From positions 1-17,001 of the forward strand of contig JABJAS010000113.1 of NCBI GenBank assembly GCA_018666055.1: a stretch of 17,001 nt of DNA, given 5' to 3'. The translations under genes were made by a program, and so were the position numbers. This document shows, piece by piece, positions 6,874 through 15,854 of the stretch; the stretch's first letter is position 1, and every line of letters begins with the position of its first letter. This DNA comes from Halieaceae bacterium (GTDB lineage Bacteria > Pseudomonadota > Gammaproteobacteria > Pseudomonadales > Halieaceae). The notes under the pieces were generated by a model. That model searched no databases, was not told the origin of the DNA, and was given only the letters and a program-made list of their open reading frames with translations.

Positions 6874-7989
6874 GCTCGTCATTTTCAACAGCGTTTTTTG
6901 CCCTGTCTTCCGAGCGCCGTAATCGGCCACCGCAGTCGCTGACAAAGACGCTTGCAGACTTAAGCGAGAGGAATAATGACTTAAAAAAGTACTGTCAATC
7001 TCGTCGACGACACGTTTCCGCATCCGAGCGACACGATCAGGTCCGGCGCGATTCATAAACGGGGTTAACAACCAGCCACTGACCGACCATACCCAACCAT
7101 AACCGCGCGTTAACTCAGTCGCGCTCATGTCCAGCTGCCCATAGATGTACGCCTGCTTCACCTCCTCAGACCCATAGCGGGACCAAGGTCCGGTCTGCGC
7201 CGCTGCAATCTCCATCGCCGTTAAAATGCGATTAACCAAACGACCGCCGCCTATTGCGTCGAAAGCAACGGTTGCCCCTGTCGCTTTAAGCGCTTTGATC
7301 AGCTCCGGCATAAACTGCTCTGACTGCGTATTCAACACCCACTCAGCACCCATGTCCCGTAACAACGTGACTTGGGCTTCAGAGCGAACAATATTCACCA
7401 GCGGGATTTTATCGGCCTGACAGAGGCGCACCAGCATCTGGCCTAAATTAGACGCGGCAGCGGTATGCACCATCGCACCATGGCTCTCCATATCACGGGT
7501 CTCGAGAAAGCCCAGTGCCGTCATGGGATTCACAAAGCAAGACGCAGCCTGTTCAGCACTGATCGTGTCGGGAAATGCGATGCATTGCGCTGCTGGTAAG
7601 CAGCGGTATGCCGCGTACATTTCACCACCAAACATGCCCACTCGCTGACCGAGCAGCGCTTGCGCTGCCTCACCGTCCCCCGCAGCAATCACGCGCCCAC
7701 TCCCCTCATTACCGACTCCCATCCAATGACCAACGCGTGGCGCCATTGCCCGCATGGCGGCTGCGGGTACGTCCAACAACAACGCGGGCTGCCCATTCCG
7801 CTCCACCTCTTGCACAGTCGATAGATCAGCCGCACCAAACATCAAGCCCAAATCAGACGGATTAATGGGCGCTGCCTCGACCGCCACCACCACCTCATCT
7901 GGCTTGGGATCAGGAATCGTGATCTCTACTAATGCACACTCCACGGTGGCATTCTCATGAACACAGCTTTGCATCTGCAATGCCTTCAT
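6859..7989 (-). CDS. Zinc-independent MDR family NAD(P)H:quinone oxidoreductase-like protein
   Basis: A 376-residue medium-chain dehydrogenase/reductase. The GroES-like N-terminal domain includes PINPSDLGLM (41-50) and GVGNEGSGRV (91-100). The Rossmann half shows VHTAAASNLGQML (175-187, a variant of the AxxGxxG loop) and VAFDAIGGG (241-249). The structural-zinc Cys cluster of true alcohol dehydrogenases is absent, which points to the quinone oxidoreductase/enoyl reductase side. The ATG at 7989 is preferred over one five codons upstream because a strong GGAGGAG lies at ideal spacing before it. It sits 25 bp after slt on the same strand, so the two are probably one transcript. Its stop overlaps the 3' end of yciH. 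The cofactor is probably NADPH; the substrate is not assignable. Confidence 0.85.
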   Translation of the reverse strand: MKALQMQSCVHENATVECALVEITIPDPKPDEVVVAVEAAPINPSDLGLMFGAADLSTVQEVERNGQPALLLDVPAAAMRAMAPRVGHWMGVGNEGSGRVIAAGDGEAAQALLGQRVGMFGGEMYAAYRCLPAAQCIAFPDTISAEQAASCFVNPMTALGFLETRDMESHGAMVHTAAASNLGQMLVRLCQADKIPLVNIVRSEAQVTLLRDMGAEWVLNTQSEQFMPELIKALKATGATVAFDAIGGGRLVNRILTAMEIAAAQTGPWSRYGSEEVKQAYIYGQLDMSATELTRGYGWVWSVSGWLLTPFMNRAGPDRVARMRKRVVDEIDSTFLSHYSSRLSLQASLSATAVADYGARKTGQKTLLKMTSSTAG

Positions 7990-8014
7990 TTCTGTCTCCT
8001 CCAAAAAAAGCTTA

Positions 8015-9949
8015 TCAATAGCTTGCTGCCCGCTCAGACTCGGACAGCAAAAAACCCGTCACCCCACTTCGAGCGCGATAGATGACAGTGTACGCAAGGA
8101 CCGCTTGTACATATTCCCGGGTCTCTCCAAAAGGCAACGAATCCACCCACTGATCGACGGGCAACTCACCAGAAGACCAACGAGAGACACGGCTTGGTCC
8201 CGCGTTGTAAGCGGCTAACGACTTCACACGATTAAGCTCGTAGCGCCGCATGAGTTCGCGGTAATACGTCGCGCCTAACAGGATGTTTGTACTGGGCTGG
8301 TACAAAGAGGCGTCGCCACGATAACGGGTGTTCTGCTTTACCGCCATACTGCGAGCCGTCGATGGCATTAATTGCATCAACCCCCTCGCCCCCACTTTGG
8401 ATCGTGCGAGCGGGTATAATCCACTCTCACGTCGGGCAATCGCAATCAGCTCGTAAGCGTCAAGCTGCTGGAGCGCCGCGATGCGTTGAAACTCCTCCCA
8501 ATGAACAGCGGGAAACCGCAGGTCAATCCGATCCCAAATAGCACCTGAGTTCGCCGCGTCTATGGCAAGATCAAACCAGTTTTGCTCGATCGCGATGTCC
8601 CCTAAGCGCTCGCGATCAGTCGGTGAGACCTGATTGAGTGTGTGGCGCCATTGCTCTTTAGCCAGTCGCTGCTGCTTTAACACCAGCAGCTCATGCACCC
8701 TCCCCACCCCCAACCAAATGGCCGGACTCTGAGGTCTATCGAGTGCCGGCGGAACGCGCGCATTGAGCTGATAAGCGGCGCCCAAATGGTCAGCGGCTAA
8801 AAACCCGTGAAAGCTTCTACTCTGCGAGAGCGCTTCCCAAAGCGCTTCAGTTGAACCCAATCCAAGCTGATCACGGCTGCGTGCGTCCCAGTAACGCCAT
8901 CGATCTTGCCCCTGAGCAGACGAGGACAGCCAACGCAAGCCACGCTGAATAGCGGCCCACTCACCGCGCGCAATCTGCTTGCGCAACCAGATGAGTGTTA
9001 ACTCGTCATCACGCAAACGTTCTATCTCCGTATCGACCCAGCCCGCGGGCGCAGGCGCTCTTTCGGCGAATAGGCTGTGACGCACAATCGACCCCCTCAT
9101 CAGGTCAGACTGCTCCGGGGTTAAGCGATGCCTCTCGGCCAATGCCGTCATGGTTTTATAAGCTCTACTAGGGCTCAACTGCGCTAGGCGGAAGACACCG
9201 TAGGCGATGATATCGCCATGGCGTAACGTATCCTGATAGTGCTCCTCCTCAATGCGAGAAGGCCGCCGATACACGGCGCCCAATTCATCAAGATCTCGCT
9301 GCAATGCGTTGCCAGCGAAACGCTTCAGATACCGAATAAGATGCCCGTTCTTCGCCTTAAAGGCCTTCAGCGCGCGCGACCAAATCAGCGCGTCGTCTGG
9401 CCCGCCCGCTGCCATCCAGCGATCAAATAAAGGATTACACGCATCATCTTGTGAAAAGCCGACATCCCATAGGGTTGCGGCCCCCCCATAGGCTATAGCC
9501 GGTTCGCCAGTGGCCAGCTGCGCGCGGTAGTAGTGGCATTGCAGCTCCACCATGGCAGGCGGCTCTTCCAAGACCCCCAGAAAAGCGCGCCAGCGACGAT
9601 CTTGAGCCTTGTGTCGTAGATACGCGACCAAGAATCGACTCGCAAGCGGGGTACCTTGGGCACGAGCAATAAACGTCTTGGCATCCCCAGGCGTCATATC
9701 ATGCAGGAGCCCCAAATTGGTTGAGAAATCGAGATCAATCCTGAGCGGATAATCTGCTAAAGCGGATCGTATTTCGCGGTAGCGATTGCCTGCACCTGAA
9801 TCAAGCTCCGCCAGAGCCTCCTCATACAGCGTCCGTTCAACAGCCCATTGATCAACGGAGGGTATCGGAGACGCTTCACTACCCAACGCCGCCGAGCAAA
9901 ACAGCCACCCCAGACAAGCAGCCCTGCTCAGGAAGCGAAGCGCCGCCAT
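8015..9949 (-). CDS. slt: Soluble lytic murein transglycosylase, Slt70 type
   Basis: A 644-residue periplasmic enzyme, essentially the length of E. coli Slt70 precursor. It cleaves the MurNAc-GlcNAc bond and forms 1,6-anhydro ends during peptidoglycan turnover. Residues 1 to about 23 are a signal peptide. The long helical superhelix (about 30-470) contains C138 and C171 at the positions of the Slt70 pair. The C-terminal lysozyme-like domain shows ARRESG with catalytic E508, GARGLMQLMP (520-529), AYNAGP (580-585) and PFGETREYV (606-614). The ATG at 9949 gives a proper signal peptide; a 59-residue upstream extension of the open frame lacks secretion features. A GAGG lies close before the start. 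It ends with tandem stops TGA TAA. It is divergent from selD. Confidence 0.95.
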   Translation of the reverse strand: MAALRFLSRAACLGWLFCSAALGSEASPIPSVDQWAVERTLYEEALAELDSGAGNRYREIRSALADYPLRIDLDFSTNLGLLHDMTPGDAKTFIARAQGTPLASRFLVAYLRHKAQDRRWRAFLGVLEEPPAMVELQCHYYRAQLATGEPAIAYGGAATLWDVGFSQDDACNPLFDRWMAAGGPDDALIWSRALKAFKAKNGHLIRYLKRFAGNALQRDLDELGAVYRRPSRIEEEHYQDTLRHGDIIAYGVFRLAQLSPSRAYKTMTALAERHRLTPEQSDLMRGSIVRHSLFAERAPAPAGWVDTEIERLRDDELTLIWLRKQIARGEWAAIQRGLRWLSSSAQGQDRWRYWDARSRDQLGLGSTEALWEALSQSRSFHGFLAADHLGAAYQLNARVPPALDRPQSPAIWLGVGRVHELLVLKQQRLAKEQWRHTLNQVSPTDRERLGDIAIEQNWFDLAIDAANSGAIWDRIDLRFPAVHWEEFQRIAALQQLDAYELIAIARRESGLYPLARSKVGARGLMQLMPSTARSMAVKQNTRYRGDASLYQPSTNILLGATYYRELMRRYELNRVKSLAAYNAGPSRVSRWSSGELPVDQWVDSLPFGETREYVQAVLAYTVIYRARSGVTGFLLSESERAASY

Positions 9950-10030
9950 AAGCCTCAAAATGATCGTGTGATACAACCTCAACACCCTATAAAAATGCAA
10001 TACAAGTCTCCGCTTTTCAGTCACAAAGCG

Positions 10031-10046
10031 GTAGGATTTCGATCCT
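10031..10046 (+). repeat. Small UUCG-loop hairpin ahead of selD
   Basis: A five-base stem AGGAT/ATCCT closes a TTCG loop about 22 bases before the selD start, inside the 118-bp slt-selD divergent gap. It is short and has no adjoining T-run, so it is not a terminator. A leader structure is possible but unproven. Confidence 0.3.
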
Positions 10047-10067
10047 CTGAGCGCTGGACGCCTATCC

Positions 10068-11126
10068 ATGGAATCGACAACCGTTAAATTAACAGAATAC
10101 AGCCATGGTGCGGGCTGTGGTTGCAAAATTGCGCCAGATGTCCTGTCACGGATTCTTGCTGGCGAGCCCTCCGAGAAGATACGCGCTGCGTTTCCCGAAC
10201 TGCTGGTGGGTCACCATTCTCGAGATGATGCGGCCGCTGTTGAATTGCCCGATGGTCAGGTCATTTTGTCGACCACCGACTTCTTCATGCCGGTAGTGGA
10301 TGACCCCTACGACTTTGGCCGAATCGCTGCCACCAATGCCATCTCCGATATCTATGCCATGGGCGGCAGGCCATTGGTTGCTGTCGCCATTCTTGGCTGG
10401 CCGGTCAATGTACTAGACCCCGCTATCGCGAACCTGGTGATTCGCGGCGGCCGGGATGTCTGCAGCGCACTCGGCTTCGCACTGGCCGGCGGACACAGTA
10501 TTGATGTGCCAGAGCCCATTTTTGGCTTAGCCGTGACCGGCATCGTGCCGCCCTTAAATCTTAAACTTAACAGCGCAGCCAAAGCGGGCGATTGCTTGCT
10601 GCTTACCAAGCCTATCGGTATTGGCATTCATACCACCGCCGAAAAACAACGCCAGTTGCTAGACACCCATCAAGGGCTCGCTACAAAAGTCATGTGCGAA
10701 GCCAACACGATCGGCGCAAAACTGTCAGAAATAGGCGCCGTTCATGCATTGACCGATGTCACAGGCTTTGGCTTGGCGGGCCATTTACTCGAGGTGTGCA
10801 ATGGCGCCGGCTTAGATGCCACACTGAATCTCAGCCGCATCCCTGAGCTGCCTGGCCTCGATGACTATATTGCCAAGGGATGTGTACCGGGCGGCACCGA
10901 GCGAAACCATGCTGCCTACGGCACTGCCCTCCCCGACCTGACACAGAGAGAAAAAGCCCTGTTGTGTGACCCACAAACCAGCGGAGGGTTGCTGATCGCC
11001 GTTTCCGAAGCGTCGCTGCATGAAGTGCAAGCGGTGCTGCACGACAACGGCCTGCCCCAAGAGGTCATTGGTGCACTCAGCACTCGATCTGGCGCAACCT
11101 CTCAAATCACATTGTCCTCAATGTGA
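10068..11126 (+). CDS. selD: Selenide, water dikinase (selenophosphate synthetase)
   Basis: A 352-residue protein that makes selenophosphate from selenide and ATP. The N-terminal [10 protein letters not shown] carries C17 and K20, so this is the Cys form and not a selenoprotein. Downstream are SRDDAAAV (51-58), [12 protein letters not shown] (69-80) and [13 protein letters not shown] (88-100). [10 protein letters not shown] (141-150), [12 protein letters not shown] (229-240) and DPQTSGGL (301-308) complete the metal/ATP-binding set of the AIRS-like fold. The length is normal. The ATG at 10068 has only a weak GGA upstream. Its stop TGA shares one base with the ATG of mnmH, so the two are translated from one message. 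Without selA/selB in view, its certain partner here is mnmH. Confidence 0.97.
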   Translation: MESTTVKLTEYSHGAGCGCKIAPDVLSRILAGEPSEKIRAAFPELLVGHHSRDDAAAVELPDGQVILSTTDFFMPVVDDPYDFGRIAATNAISDIYAMGGRPLVAVAILGWPVNVLDPAIANLVIRGGRDVCSALGFALAGGHSIDVPEPIFGLAVTGIVPPLNLKLNSAAKAGDCLLLTKPIGIGIHTTAEKQRQLLDTHQGLATKVMCEANTIGAKLSEIGAVHALTDVTGFGLAGHLLEVCNGAGLDATLNLSRIPELPGLDDYIAKGCVPGGTERNHAAYGTALPDLTQREKALLCDPQTSGGLLIAVSEASLHEVQAVLHDNGLPQEVIGALSTRSGATSQITLSSM

Positions 11127-12226
11127 TGGACGAGATCGACGACCTCGCGTCACTTTTTCTCCGTGATATCCCGCTGATTGATACGCGGGCACCGGTCGAA
11201 TTCAATAAGGGCAGCCTACCCCTCGCCATTAATCTCCCCCTGATGATCGACGCAGAGCGAGAAGCGGTGGGCATCTGCTACCAACAACAGGGACAAGCTG
11301 CGGCCATTCGGCTAGGGCACGAACTCGTCAACGGCGAATTGAAAGCGGATCGTTTGAACCAGTGGATCCGTTTTACACAGCAGCACCCTGACGGCGCACT
11401 GTTTTGTTTCCGTGGGGGTTTACGATCAGAAATCACACAAAACTGGCTTAAAGAGCAAGGCATCCGCTATCCCCGCATTCGCGGAGGCTACAAAGCGATG
11501 CGACGCTGGCTCATCGAGGCGGTGGAAAAAACCTGCGCGAACACGCCCCTGTTACTGTTAGGCGGAAAAACGGGCTCAGCAAAAACCCGGGTGCTCAATG
11601 AGGGCTTTATGGGCAACCCCATCACAGGGAGCATCGACCTAGAGGGCCTCGCTAATCATCGTGGGTCGGCATTTGGTAAACGAGTCACCGCGCAACCGAC
11701 TCAAATTAGCTTCGAGCTCGCGGTGGGTATCGAAATGGCAAAGCGTTATGCCGAGGACCCATCACGCCTTATTTTAGAGGACGAAGGCCGCTTGATAGGT
11801 CGCTGCGCCCTGCCCCTGCCGTTGCAAGCGGCTCGCCATCACGCTGACTGGATTCAGCTCGAGGTGCCTCTGGAAGATCGCGTTCAGCATTCTTACGATA
11901 ACTACATCCTCAGCAATCTTGAAGAAATGCTGACCCCTTCGGCTGACTGGGACACCGCTTTTAACGAATTCGAGCGAGGGTTACTCGACGCACTCAGCCG
12001 GATTCAAAAACGTCTTGGTGACACACGATACCGTGCGCTGCATGCAGAGCTGACCGCCGCACTCAGTAGCCATCGGCTCGGCGATCCTGAGCCACATAAA
12101 AAATGGATCGAAGTGCTACTGACGCAATACTACGACCCCATGTACAACTATCAGATGGCCAAAAGAGTTCAGGCGCCGATCTTTCGTGGCAATGAGTCAG
12201 AGGTGATCGGTTACCTCACAGCCTAG
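11126..12226 (+). CDS. mnmH: tRNA 2-selenouridine synthase
   Basis: A 366-residue enzyme that converts 2-thiouridine at the wobble position of certain tRNAs to 2-selenouridine through a geranylated intermediate (family knowledge, MnmH/SelU/YbbB). The N-terminal rhodanese domain (about 1-130) has DTRAPVEF (19-26) and the catalytic-loop cysteine C94 in CFRGGLRS. The C-terminal P-loop domain starts with GGKTGSAKT (146-154), followed by DLEGLANHRGSAFG and LEDEGRLIG, as usual for this enzyme. Length is typical. The ATG at 11126 overlaps the selD stop (TGATG). A GTG one codon earlier is the alternative start and would give 367 residues. It uses SelD's selenophosphate. Confidence 0.96.
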   Translation: MDEIDDLASLFLRDIPLIDTRAPVEFNKGSLPLAINLPLMIDAEREAVGICYQQQGQAAAIRLGHELVNGELKADRLNQWIRFTQQHPDGALFCFRGGLRSEITQNWLKEQGIRYPRIRGGYKAMRRWLIEAVEKTCANTPLLLLGGKTGSAKTRVLNEGFMGNPITGSIDLEGLANHRGSAFGKRVTAQPTQISFELAVGIEMAKRYAEDPSRLILEDEGRLIGRCALPLPLQAARHHADWIQLEVPLEDRVQHSYDNYILSNLEEMLTPSADWDTAFNEFERGLLDALSRIQKRLGDTRYRALHAELTAALSSHRLGDPEPHKKWIEVLLTQYYDPMYNYQMAKRVQAPIFRGNESEVIGYLTA

Positions 12227-12235
12227 CGATCGCTC

Positions 12236-12257
12236 ATTGCGGCAGACAACCCGCAAT
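12236..12257 (+). repeat. Inverted repeat just after mnmH
   Basis: ATTGCGG (12236-12242) and CCGCAAT (12251-12257) form a perfect 7-bp stem with an 8-base loop, starting 10 bases after the mnmH stop. No T-run follows, so it is not a standard intrinsic terminator. It could protect the 3' end or help Rho-dependent termination. Nothing else is seen between it and the terminator at 12407. Confidence 0.45.
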
Positions 12258-12406
12258 CGAACGCTCGATCCTATCCCTTCGCGCAATGATTCAAGCTCTT
12301 AACGTATCAACGGGACACATCATGCATCGCCTGCCCTCTGGCATCGATCACCCTCTGTAAGAGACTGCGCTGGTGAATCTCGCCATCGCGCCTAAATCTC
12401 GCGGAT

Positions 12407-12430
12407 AAAAAAAAGGGCCCCGAAGGGCCC
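12407..12430 (-). terminator. Intrinsic terminator of the TonB receptor gene
   Basis: Read on the minus strand, GGGCCC-TTCG-GGGCCC is followed by eight Ts. It lies 23 bases after the receptor's stop. This is a textbook Rho-independent terminator. On the plus strand the 3' side is only weakly T-rich (ATTTAT), so any action on mnmH read-through would be weaker. Confidence 0.92.
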
Positions 12431-12453
12431 ATTTATCGAAGAACAACGCTCGA

Positions 12454-15435
12454 TTAGAATTTGACGTTGATCGCGAGGTTATATCGACGGCTCAACGTAT
12501 CAAATGTAGAGGGATAGGTGTTACCGCTGTTATAGCCAGTTGCTCCAATGAAGGCACCGGTCAGCGGTGGATCTTCATCAAACACATTGGAGATAACAGC
12601 CCTGATGCTGATGTTATCAGTGACCTGATAACGGGCAGACAGATCGAACACATCATAATCGCCGGTCTCGTTGAAGTTAACCGAGCCTAGATCTGCATCG
12701 CGCTCATCGGGTAACGTGCCAGTAAACGCGGTATCGGTGTCTCGGTCCTCATACTCTGCGCTCGCAATAAAACGCCATACCAATGAGACATCCAGATTCC
12801 GCCACCCAACCGTGTTTCGCCAGTTGTAAGTCAGGTCCGGCTGAATAGAAGCACAGTTTGAGCTGTACAAGCCGACACACTCACGATTAAGGGAAACACC
12901 CTCTACAGCTTGGAACGTGGAGGTGTCTGTGTAGTTACCGGCGAAAGAGCTCATCCAGCGCACCGACCCAAAGTCATGGGCGTAGCTGACAGAAAAATCG
13001 TAGCCCTTGCCGGCAAGCTTCCCTGTATTAGCAAGCTGCAGTGGCAGACCTTTAACAACGTTGTCGTCACCACTCAAACCACCATCGATCGGCGATCGAA
13101 CAATGCCGGCACAGGCAGCATTGGCTGGGCTCGGATTATCGAAACACAGGGCAATAGCATCGCTCTCAGTGGGAGTAGAAATCGCCTTGGTAATCTCGAT
13201 ATCGTAGTAATCCACGCTGAAGGTCAGATTGGGAATTGCGCTCGGCGTCGCAACAAACCCGATGGTAAAGCTGTCAGACTCCTCTGGCTGAACATTGAGG
13301 TTTCCACCTGTAGTGATGTTCACCTGACCCGCCGCTGGCTGAGGAATAAACCCGATAGAGGTTGAAGGAGCACCCTGCGCAGCACAGGTGTCTTTCAAAC
13401 TACCCGAGGGAACAAACCCACTGTTTGTGCCGTCGTCGCCAACTGAAGCACAAGGATCAACCGAAAGATTACCCAATTGTGTGATCACGGGAGCGAACAG
13501 CTCTCCGATGTTGGGGGCACGTACTGCGCGGGCGAATGTCGTCCGGAACCGCAGATCTTCGGATGGAGCCCAGGTGAGACCAAGCTTATAGGTATCAGTG
13601 GAGTAACCACTGGCTCCGTCGGCCTTAACTTCGTAGTCTGAGTAGCGGTAACCTGCTTCAAGCGACAAATCTTCGATGAGTCGCCGTCCTTGAATCAGGG
13701 GCACTGCAACCTCGACAACTGCTTCGATGACGTCATACCCGCCAATGATGTTCGGCGCAGCAGATCCACCGCCACCGAGATCACCACTCTGTGAAAGCAA
13801 ATCTGAGGCCTGCTCGCCTTGGTAATCGCGGTATTCAGCGCCCAATGCAAAGCTCATTGAATCTGATGCCGTTGGCAACGTCAGACCCAGATCGCCAGCG
13901 AAACTACCTTTGATCTGCGTCATATCAAAAATTGTGGAGACGTTACTCTCGCCGCCCGAAAGATAGGCGTTCATCTCTGGTGTGATTGATCCCGTTGGGC
14001 CGAACCAGTCTACCGGCACACATCCTGACGCGGTGTTGTTACAGCCGTCCGGACCCGCCAATAAACTCTGACGGAACCTAGACTTTAACCAGTACCCCTT
14101 TTGGACTTGGGTTTGGTCACTTTTTCCGTAAGACGTCATCACATCCCACTGATAGTTATCAGCGATGTTGCCCTTTACGCCGAGGGAGAAATTGTAGTAA
14201 CGCGCGGTGTATTCGCTGATGCGCGGACCGCCCTCTACATTACGACGCCGAAGCTGCGTGTCGTAAGTAAGATAGTTTGGATCGTTAGGGCCCGTCGCAG
14301 CCCCAGCGGCGTCGCAGGCTGATTGACTGAATTTCGGCGTGTACACACCCTCTGCCGGGTCAGTGTCGAATGCACAGATCGCGTTGCGTTGCGCGTCAGA
14401 CAAGAACGGATGGTTCAAAGCAACGGTTACGCTGTCTCCAAACGCGCCAGACGGGGCAATCAAGGTATTGACGGTGTTTTCGTTGAACAACGCCGTCGCA
14501 TATACCTGCACTGAGTCCGTCACGTCATAATTAATGGTCGAGTACATGTTGTACGTTTCAAGTGGGGTTTGATAAACGTTGGACGGACCATAGTTATAAG
14601 GCGTGAAGGCGCTGGCAAAGGTTCTGTCGTCTTGAACGCCGCCGAGCGCGAGGTTTCCGTTATCTGTGCCGGTCGGGTTGACATTACCCATGCGAGTGTT
14701 GAACGAACCCAGTCCAGAACCACCCCGATTACCGCTCCAATAAAAAAGGACGTCCTCGCCATATCGCCGATCACCCTGATAGACAGGTTCAATGTCGCGA
14801 TATCCTAAACTGAGCGTGGCGTTACCTTTGCCGCCATTAAGATCGGCGCCGATAGTCACGGCCACTGCCTTCTCTTCTCCATCGTTCTCGGAGGTCTCTC
14901 CCCAATCCGCGGTAATTTCCACGCCAGTGAAGTTTTTCTTGGTAACCACGTTGACAACACCGCCGATAGCGTCGGCACCATAGGTTGTGCTCGCACCACC
15001 GGTGAGCACGTCAATCCGCTCCACCATGGCCATTGGAATGTTGTTGAGGTCGAAGCGCCCAGACAATTCCGAGGGGGCAAGCCGAACACCATCAATCAGT
15101 ACGACGTTACGGTTGCTGCCTACACCTCTGAGGTTGACATATGAAAAGCCACCGTTGCCGTTGTTTACGTTTGCCCCGATGCTGGGGACCACGCCCGGGA
15201 TTTCCCGCAAGATTTCTTCTGCGTTGAGTGCGGCCTGCAGATCTATCTCATCACGCGTGACAACCTGAATAGGCGACGAGCTCTCGAAATTAGCATTTTT
15301 GATCAGTGTACCCGTGACCACTACTTCCTCAAGCTCTTCGTCCTGCGCGAACCCCAAGCTTGCAGCCGCGCTCATTCCTAGCGCCGTCAGGATGGCGCTA
15401 GCCAACTTCAGTTTTTTGTATTGTGGGTAATTCAT
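12454..15435 (-). CDS. TonB-dependent outer-membrane receptor
   Basis: A 993-residue outer-membrane transporter precursor driven by TonB/ExbBD. Residues 1-30 are a signal peptide with likely cleavage at GFA|QDE. A TonB-box-like EEVVVTG follows at 36-42. The plug domain (about 50-170) shows LREIPGV (76-82), NLRGVG (101-106), VVLIDGVRLA (111-120) and TTYGADAIGGVVNVVTK. The remainder is a beta barrel ending in the aromatic YNLAINVKF expected for BAM recognition. Ten cysteines occur as five close pairs in barrel loops, suggesting disulfide-stapled loops. The ATG at 15435 has AGGA about 10 bases upstream. No cognate hydrolase, sensor or uptake gene lies beside it, so the ligand is unknown. The plug/barrel type resembles the large receptors of marine gammaproteobacteria used for organic substrates rather than a recognisable siderophore receptor. 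Confidence 0.94.
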   Translation of the reverse strand: MNYPQYKKLKLASAILTALGMSAAASLGFAQDEELEEVVVTGTLIKNANFESSSPIQVVTRDEIDLQAALNAEEILREIPGVVPSIGANVNNGNGGFSYVNLRGVGSNRNVVLIDGVRLAPSELSGRFDLNNIPMAMVERIDVLTGGASTTYGADAIGGVVNVVTKKNFTGVEITADWGETSENDGEEKAVAVTIGADLNGGKGNATLSLGYRDIEPVYQGDRRYGEDVLFYWSGNRGGSGLGSFNTRMGNVNPTGTDNGNLALGGVQDDRTFASAFTPYNYGPSNVYQTPLETYNMYSTINYDVTDSVQVYATALFNENTVNTLIAPSGAFGDSVTVALNHPFLSDAQRNAICAFDTDPAEGVYTPKFSQSACDAAGAATGPNDPNYLTYDTQLRRRNVEGGPRISEYTARYYNFSLGVKGNIADNYQWDVMTSYGKSDQTQVQKGYWLKSRFRQSLLAGPDGCNNTASGCVPVDWFGPTGSITPEMNAYLSGGESNVSTIFDMTQIKGSFAGDLGLTLPTASDSMSFALGAEYRDYQGEQASDLLSQSGDLGGGGSAAPNIIGGYDVIEAVVEVAVPLIQGRRLIEDLSLEAGYRYSDYEVKADGASGYSTDTYKLGLTWAPSEDLRFRTTFARAVRAPNIGELFAPVITQLGNLSVDPCASVGDDGTNSGFVPSGSLKDTCAAQGAPSTSIGFIPQPAAGQVNITTGGNLNVQPEESDSFTIGFVATPSAIPNLTFSVDYYDIEITKAISTPTESDAIALCFDNPSPANAACAGIVRSPIDGGLSGDDNVVKGLPLQLANTGKLAGKGYDFSVSYAHDFGSVRWMSSFAGNYTDTSTFQAVEGVSLNRECVGLYSSNCASIQPDLTYNWRNTVGWRNLDVSLVWRFIASAEYEDRDTDTAFTGTLPDERDADLGSVNFNETGDYDVFDLSARYQVTDNISIRAVISNVFDEDPPLTGAFIGATGYNSGNTYPSTFDTLSRRYNLAINVKF

Positions 15436-15461
15436 ACGTTGTTTTTCCTATTCACGTTGCG

Positions 15462-15485
15462 TTTGAGTGCCTTTTTGAGTGCCTT
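15462..15485. repeat. Perfect tandem 12-bp repeat upstream of TonB receptor
   Basis: TTTGAGTGCCTT occurs twice head to tail (15462-15473 and 15474-15485), 27-50 bases before the receptor ATG. It would fall in the receptor's leader or core promoter. A paired-site operator, an RNA element or a simple slippage duplication are all possible. Confidence 0.8.
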
Positions 15486-15511
15486 ATGCGTGCCGTGCGA
15501 CAGACGCATAT

Positions 15512-15526
15512 CGTTAGCCTCTAACG
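15512..15526. repeat. Inverted repeat upstream of TonB receptor
   Basis: CGTTAG-CCT-CTAACG is a perfect 6-bp inverted repeat with a 3-base spacer, about 77 bases before the receptor start. Its symmetry suits a small regulator site or a short hairpin. No matching second copy was noticed in the window. Confidence 0.5.
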
Positions 15527-15531
15527 GGCTC

Positions 15532-15559
15532 TTGACACCTTACTCCGGATGCGTAAAAC
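15532..15559 (+). promoter_or_regulatory. Possible plus-strand promoter in the gap before tRNA-Arg
   Basis: A perfect -35 TTGACA (15532-15537) is followed after 16 bp by TAAAAC (15554-15559), four of six to the -10 consensus. It points away from the receptor gene into roughly 300 bases with no convincing gene, ahead of tRNA-Arg. It may be a chance match or start a non-coding RNA. Confidence 0.3.
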
Positions 15560-15826
15560 ACTGCTGCTCCTTCCGGCGCGATTTTGCTCCCAGTCAAAGC
15601 GTCTCCGCAACTGTGAAAATTACGCATTAAGGCCAAGTGAGGTTCAGCGCTATTCGAGCAAACCTCGTCAACAAATGAGCTTGAAGGCTGGTGGGGAGAT
15701 CATGCGGACCAACGCAACCACGAAACGCTGGGGCGCGCTCCGTTACTGGAGTTATTGCTTCTAGTAGCCTGCTTTAGTGCTCGATTCTTTTCTTTTCGCA
15801 ACGATCTGCATTCTCAGCGAGCAAAA
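15560..15826. other. Gene-free stretch between the receptor leader and tRNA promoter
   Basis: No convincing coding frame is present on either strand. The longest open frame (15549-15764, plus, 71 codons) has an implausible composition, no ribosome site and no signal or domain. I see no intrinsic terminator here. The segment must hold the receptor's promoter on the minus strand, but no clear -35/-10 pair was found for it. Confidence 0.5.
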
Positions 15827-15854
15827 TAGACCTACGTCCCATTTAAGGTAAACT
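15827..15854 (+). promoter_or_regulatory. Promoter of tRNA-Arg
   Basis: TAGACC (-35, 15827-15832), a 16-bp spacer and TAAACT (-10, 15849-15854) are followed by a GC-rich CGCCCCGC discriminator. That discriminator is typical of stringently controlled stable-RNA promoters. The predicted start falls only a few bases before the mature tRNA. Confidence 0.6.

Noticed and set aside
12226..12233. GCGATCGC palindrome at the mnmH stop
   Set aside because: It is a single eight-base palindrome in GC-rich DNA. CGATCG-type words recur by chance across the window.
12910..13365. 151-codon plus-strand open frame inside the TonB receptor gene
   Set aside because: It is antisense to a continuous 993-residue receptor and has no domain or ribosome site.
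15436..15700. Cobalamin or other riboswitch in the TonB receptor leader
   Set aside because: No B12-box-like or other aptamer core could be recognised on the minus strand by eye.
15549..15764. 71-codon open frame in the gap upstream of tRNA-Arg
   Set aside because: It has no ribosome site and an Arg/Ser/Lys-rich composition, and its hydrophobic start is too short for a signal peptide.
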